In this document: piece after piece, positions 4,183-6,895 of the stretch | Numbering within the stretch: the first letter of the stretch is position 1 | Layout: each line of letters starts with the position of its first letter | NCBI GenBank assembly: GCA_030045215.1 | Contig: JASIBJ010000271.1 | Span: forward strand, 1 to 6,895 | Origin: Streptosporangiaceae bacterium | GTDB taxonomy: Bacteria; Actinomycetota; Actinomycetes; Streptosporangiales; Streptosporangiaceae | Length of the DNA: 6,895 bases | Direction of reading: 5' to 3' | Notes under the pieces: model-generated | Seen by the model: only the letters and a program-made list of their open reading frames with translations | What the model was told of the DNA's origin: nothing | Databases searched by the model: none | Translations under genes and position numbers: made by a program

Positions 4183-6895
4183 ATGTTGACGATCTTGCCC
4201 GGCACAATCACCAGGCGGGCCACGGTCAGGTCCCCGACCTGGCCAGCGTAGCGCGGATCGGCGGTGACCAGTTGTTCCAGGTCCTCGGCGGTGGCATCCG
4301 CCGGCGCTTCGACCGTGAACCGCATCCGGCCGTTGACCTGAACCGGGATCGTGACCTCCAGGGCGCGAGCCAGCGCCGGATCGGCGTCGGGGAAGTCGGC
4401 GTAAGCCAGCGACTCGTCATGGCCGAGCCGGGCCCATAGCTCCTCGGCGATGTGCGGCGCCAGCGGCGCGACCATCAGCACCAGCGGCTCGGCCAGCGCC
4501 CGCGGCAGCGCCCCGTCCCGGCCCGCGATCCTGGCTCCGATCGCGGTCAGCTCGATCAGCCGGGCGATGGCGGTATTGAAACGCAGCTGCCCGAAGTTCT
4601 GCCGGACCGTCCAGATCGTGGCATGCAGGGCTCGCAACGTGTCCGGGTCCAGCGCGAGCTCGCTGACTTGGGCCCGGCCGGTTCGCTCGTCCACCAGCGA
4701 GCGCCACAGGCGCCGCAGGAACCGGTGCATGCCGATGACGTCATCGGTGCGCCAGGGCTTGTCGACCTCCAGCGGGCCCATGACCATCTCGTACAGCCGC
4801 AGCGTGTCAGCCCCGTACTGGCGGCACAGCTCGTCCGGGCTGATGCCGTTCTTCAGGCTCTTGCCCATCTTCCCGGCGCGCCGGGTGACTGCCCGGCCCT
4901 CGTAGCTGGGCGAGCCGTCGGCCCCGATCACGACATCGGCGGCGGGCACGTAGATGCCGCGCTCGTCGATGAAAGCGTCGGCCAGGATCATTCCCTGGTT
5001 CACCAGCCGCCGGAATGGCTCGGGCGTCGATACCAGGCCCAGGTCGTAGAGGATCTTGTGCCAGAACCGCGCGTACAGCAGGTGCAGCACTGCATGCTCG
5101 ACACCCCCGACGTACAGGTCGACGCCACCGGCACCCTCCTGGCCCGCGGGCTCGGCCATCCAGTACCGCTCGATCTGCGGGTCCACGAAGACCGCCTCGT
5201 TGGCCGGATCCAGGTAGCGCAGGTAATACCAGCACGACCCGGCCCACTGCGGCATGGTGTTCAGCTCGCGCCGGTAGCGCCGGATGCCCTCACCCAGGTC
5301 CAGCTCGACCGTGGCCCACTCCGTCGCCCGGGCCAGCGGCGGCACCGGCTCGCTGGCCTCGTCCTGGTCTGGCTCGGGCCGGAAGTCGCTCATCTCGGGC
5401 AGCAGCACGGGCAGCGCGTCGTCGGGCAGGGCTAGCGGCAGGCCGCTGTCGTCATACACGATCGGGAACGGCTCGCCCCAGTACCGCTGCCGCGAGAACA
5501 GCCAGTCCCGCATCCGGTAGCTCCGGGCGGCGCGGCCGTGGCCGGCGCGCACCAGCCAGGCAACGGCAGCCTCCACGCCCGCCGCGGTGTTCAGGCCGGC
5601 CAGCTGCGGACCGGGCGCCTCCACGTAGGCCCCGTCGCCATCGAAGGCGGCCGGCCACTGCGCCGACGGAGTCCCCAGACTGATGTGATGGTCGGCAAAC
5701 CAGCCCGCCGGTGGCTCGATCACCGTCCGCACCGGCAGCCCGAACTCGCGGGCGAACTCCAGGTCGCGCTGATCATGCGCGGGTACCGCCATGATCGCGC
5801 CGGTGCCGTAGCCCATCAGCACGTAGTCGGCCACGAACACCGGCATGCGCTCATCCGTGATCGGGTTCACGACATACCCGCCCGTGAACACCCCGGATTT
5901 GGTGCTGCCGCCCGCCAGCCGCTGCCGGTCGGTCAGCCTGCCCGCCGCCGCGCGGTAACGGTCGACGGCCGCCCGAGGCCGGCCGTCATCATCGCCGGCG
6001 CAACCCTCCCGGTAGCACCATGTCGCCGGCGTGCCCTCAGGCCAGTCGTCGGACACCAGGACGTCGACGAGCGGGTGCTCGGGTGCCAGCACCAGATAGG
6101 TGGCCCCGTACAGAGTGTCCGGCCGTGTCGTGAACACATCGACCCGCCCGCGTGCGGGGCCGGCCAGGGACAGGCTGATGATGGCACCGTCGCTGGCGCC
6201 GATCCAGTTGCGCTGCAGCAGCTTCACATTGTCCGGCCAATCCACCAGGTCCAGATCGTCGGCCAGCCGCTGGGCCATCGCCGTGATCCGCAGCATCCAC
6301 TGCCGCAGCGGGCGGCGGTAGACGGGGAAGTCGCCGATGTCGCTACGACCCTCGTTGGTGACCTCCTCGTTCGCCAGCACCGTGCCCAGGCCGGGGCACC
6401 AGTTGACGGGCTCCTCCGCGATGTAAGCCAGGCGCCGCTCGTCAATAAGCTGACGCCGTTCCATGCGGGCCAGCCCGGCCCAGGGTCTGCCGTCCGGCAC
6501 CGCCCGCTGACCCGAGGAGTACTCGGCGACTAGGTCCTCAATCGGGCGGGCTAGGCCGGTCCGCTCGTCCACCCAGCTGTTGAAGATCTGCTTGAAGATC
6601 CACTGCGTCCAGCGGTAATAGCCGGGATCGGTGGTCTCGACACTGCGCCGCGGGTCGTAGCCCATGCCCAGCCGCCGCAGTTGCGCGCGCATGTTGTCGC
6701 TGTTGCGGCGGCTGGTGACCTGCGGGTGTTCGCCGGTACCCAGCGCGTACTGCTCGGCCGGGAGCCCGAACGAGTCGAAGCCCATCGCGTGCAGCACGTG
6801 GCGACCGGTCATCCGCAGGTACCGGGCAAACGCGTCCGTGGCGATGTAGCCCTCGGGGTGGCCGACGTGGATGCCGGTCCCGCTGGCGTACGGGA
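4170..6895 (-). CDS. leuS: Leucyl-tRNA synthetase, lacking only its extreme N-terminus (beyond right edge)
   Basis: This class Ia synthetase attaches leucine to tRNA-Leu in the cytoplasm using ATP. The frame is open to the window edge (first full codon 6893-6891), giving about 907 residues; the true start lies further right, so the ATG at 6812 is internal. The HIGH-type signature is HVGH (6858-6869) within GTGIHVGHPEGYIATDAFAR. The CP1 editing domain is complete, with the threonine-rich TTRPDTLYGAT (6099-6131) and GTGAIMAVPAHDQRD (5763-5807) carrying the conserved aspartate. The second signature is KMGKS (4857-4871). The anticodon-binding helical bundle and the small C-terminal domain (ending VPGKIVNIVAG) follow. 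The segment VNWCPGLGTVLANEE lacks the paired zinc cysteines of E. coli-type enzymes, which I recall as normal for actinobacteria. One small oddity is PYASG before the signature where PYPSG is usual. The promoter is outside the window. Confidence 0.98.
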   Translation of the reverse strand, partial: PYASGTGIHVGHPEGYIATDAFARYLRMTGRHVLHAMGFDSFGLPAEQYALGTGEHPQVTSRRNSDNMRAQLRRLGMGYDPRRSVETTDPGYYRWTQWIFKQIFNSWVDERTGLARPIEDLVAEYSSGQRAVPDGRPWAGLARMERRQLIDERRLAYIAEEPVNWCPGLGTVLANEEVTNEGRSDIGDFPVYRRPLRQWMLRITAMAQRLADDLDLVDWPDNVKLLQRNWIGASDGAIISLSLAGPARGRVDVFTTRPDTLYGATYLVLAPEHPLVDVLVSDDWPEGTPATWCYREGCAGDDDGRPRAAVDRYRAAAGRLTDRQRLAGGSTKSGVFTGGYVVNPITDERMPVFVADYVLMGYGTGAIMAVPAHDQRDLEFAREFGLPVRTVIEPPAGWFADHHISLGTPSAQWPAAFDGDGAYVEAPGPQLAGLNTAAGVEAAVAWLVRAGHGRAARSYRMRDWLFSRQRYWGEPFPIVYDDSGLPLALPDDALPVLLPEMSDFRPEPDQDEASEPVPPLARATEWATVELDLGEGIRRYRRELNTMPQWAGSCWYYLRYLDPANEAVFVDPQIERYWMAEPAGQEGAGGVDLYVGGVEHAVLHLLYARFWHKILYDLGLVSTPEPFRRLVNQGMILADAFIDERGIYVPAADVVIGADGSPSYEGRAVTRRAGKMGKSLKNGISPDELCRQYGADTLRLYEMVMGPLEVDKPWRTDDVIGMHRFLRRLWRSLVDERTGRAQVSELALDPDTLRALHATIWTVRQNFGQLRFNTAIARLIELTAIGARIAGRDGALPRALAEPLVLMVAPLAPHIAEELWARLGHDESLAYADFPDADPALARALEVTIPVQVNGRMRFTVEAPADATAEDLEQLVTADPRYAGQVGDLTVARLVIVPGKIVNIVAG

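Noticed and set aside
4452..5435. Plus-strand open frame of 327 codons inside leuS
   Set aside because: The minus-strand frame carries all LeuRS motifs over the same DNA. The plus-strand product is a compositional shadow without recognisable features.
5538..6533. Plus-strand open frame of 331 codons inside leuS
   Set aside because: It lies opposite the LeuRS editing domain and adjoining parts. Composition is typical of a shadow frame and no motif is seen.
1..6895. Mobile element, CRISPR array, tRNA or attachment site
   Set aside because: I saw no transposase or integrase frame, no regularly spaced repeats and no cloverleaf-like sequence. Gene content looks like a stable chromosome region.

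Overview
The window looks like a piece of chromosome from a high-G+C actinobacterium. The DNA is very GC-rich by eye, with G/C at most third codon positions. The leucyl-tRNA synthetase is of the actinobacterial bacterial type. The small secreted protein resembles an unnamed family that I associate with soil actinomycetes. I cannot name the genus. I see no transposase, integrase, CRISPR array, tRNA or rRNA, and gene content is mostly housekeeping.

Layout from left to right: (1) the 3' two thirds of an aconitate hydratase gene (acn), plus strand, cut by the left edge; (2) a 116-base gap holding an 11-bp-period direct repeat, a GC-rich hairpin and a strong Shine-Dalgarno sequence whose exact complement lies just upstream; (3) a 157-residue secreted four-cysteine protein; (4) a gap of about 207 bases with a bulged hairpin and an A+T-richer patch that may carry a promoter; (5) a multi-pass membrane protein with a CopD-type copper-resistance domain; (6) a short gap with a perfect 13-base dyad overlapping a possible -35 element and a -10 placed so that the transcript would be leaderless; (7) a GNAT acetyltransferase; (8) on the minus strand, convergent and only 14 bases away, leucyl-tRNA synthetase (leuS), whose extreme N-terminus runs off the right edge.

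The genes do not form one pathway. Acn belongs to the TCA cycle and leuS to translation. The three genes between them are accessory: two act at or outside the membrane and one is a cytoplasmic acyl-CoA-dependent transferase. The gaps between the plus-strand genes (116, about 207 and 53 bases) each contain possible signals, so separate transcription units are more likely than one tight operon.

I found no clear new multi-gene system. The points most worth checking are non-coding: the dyad and leaderless promoter before the acetyltransferase, and the Shine-Dalgarno-masking stem with its neighbouring repeats before the secreted protein. The secreted four-cysteine family, which has no assigned function, is the third.
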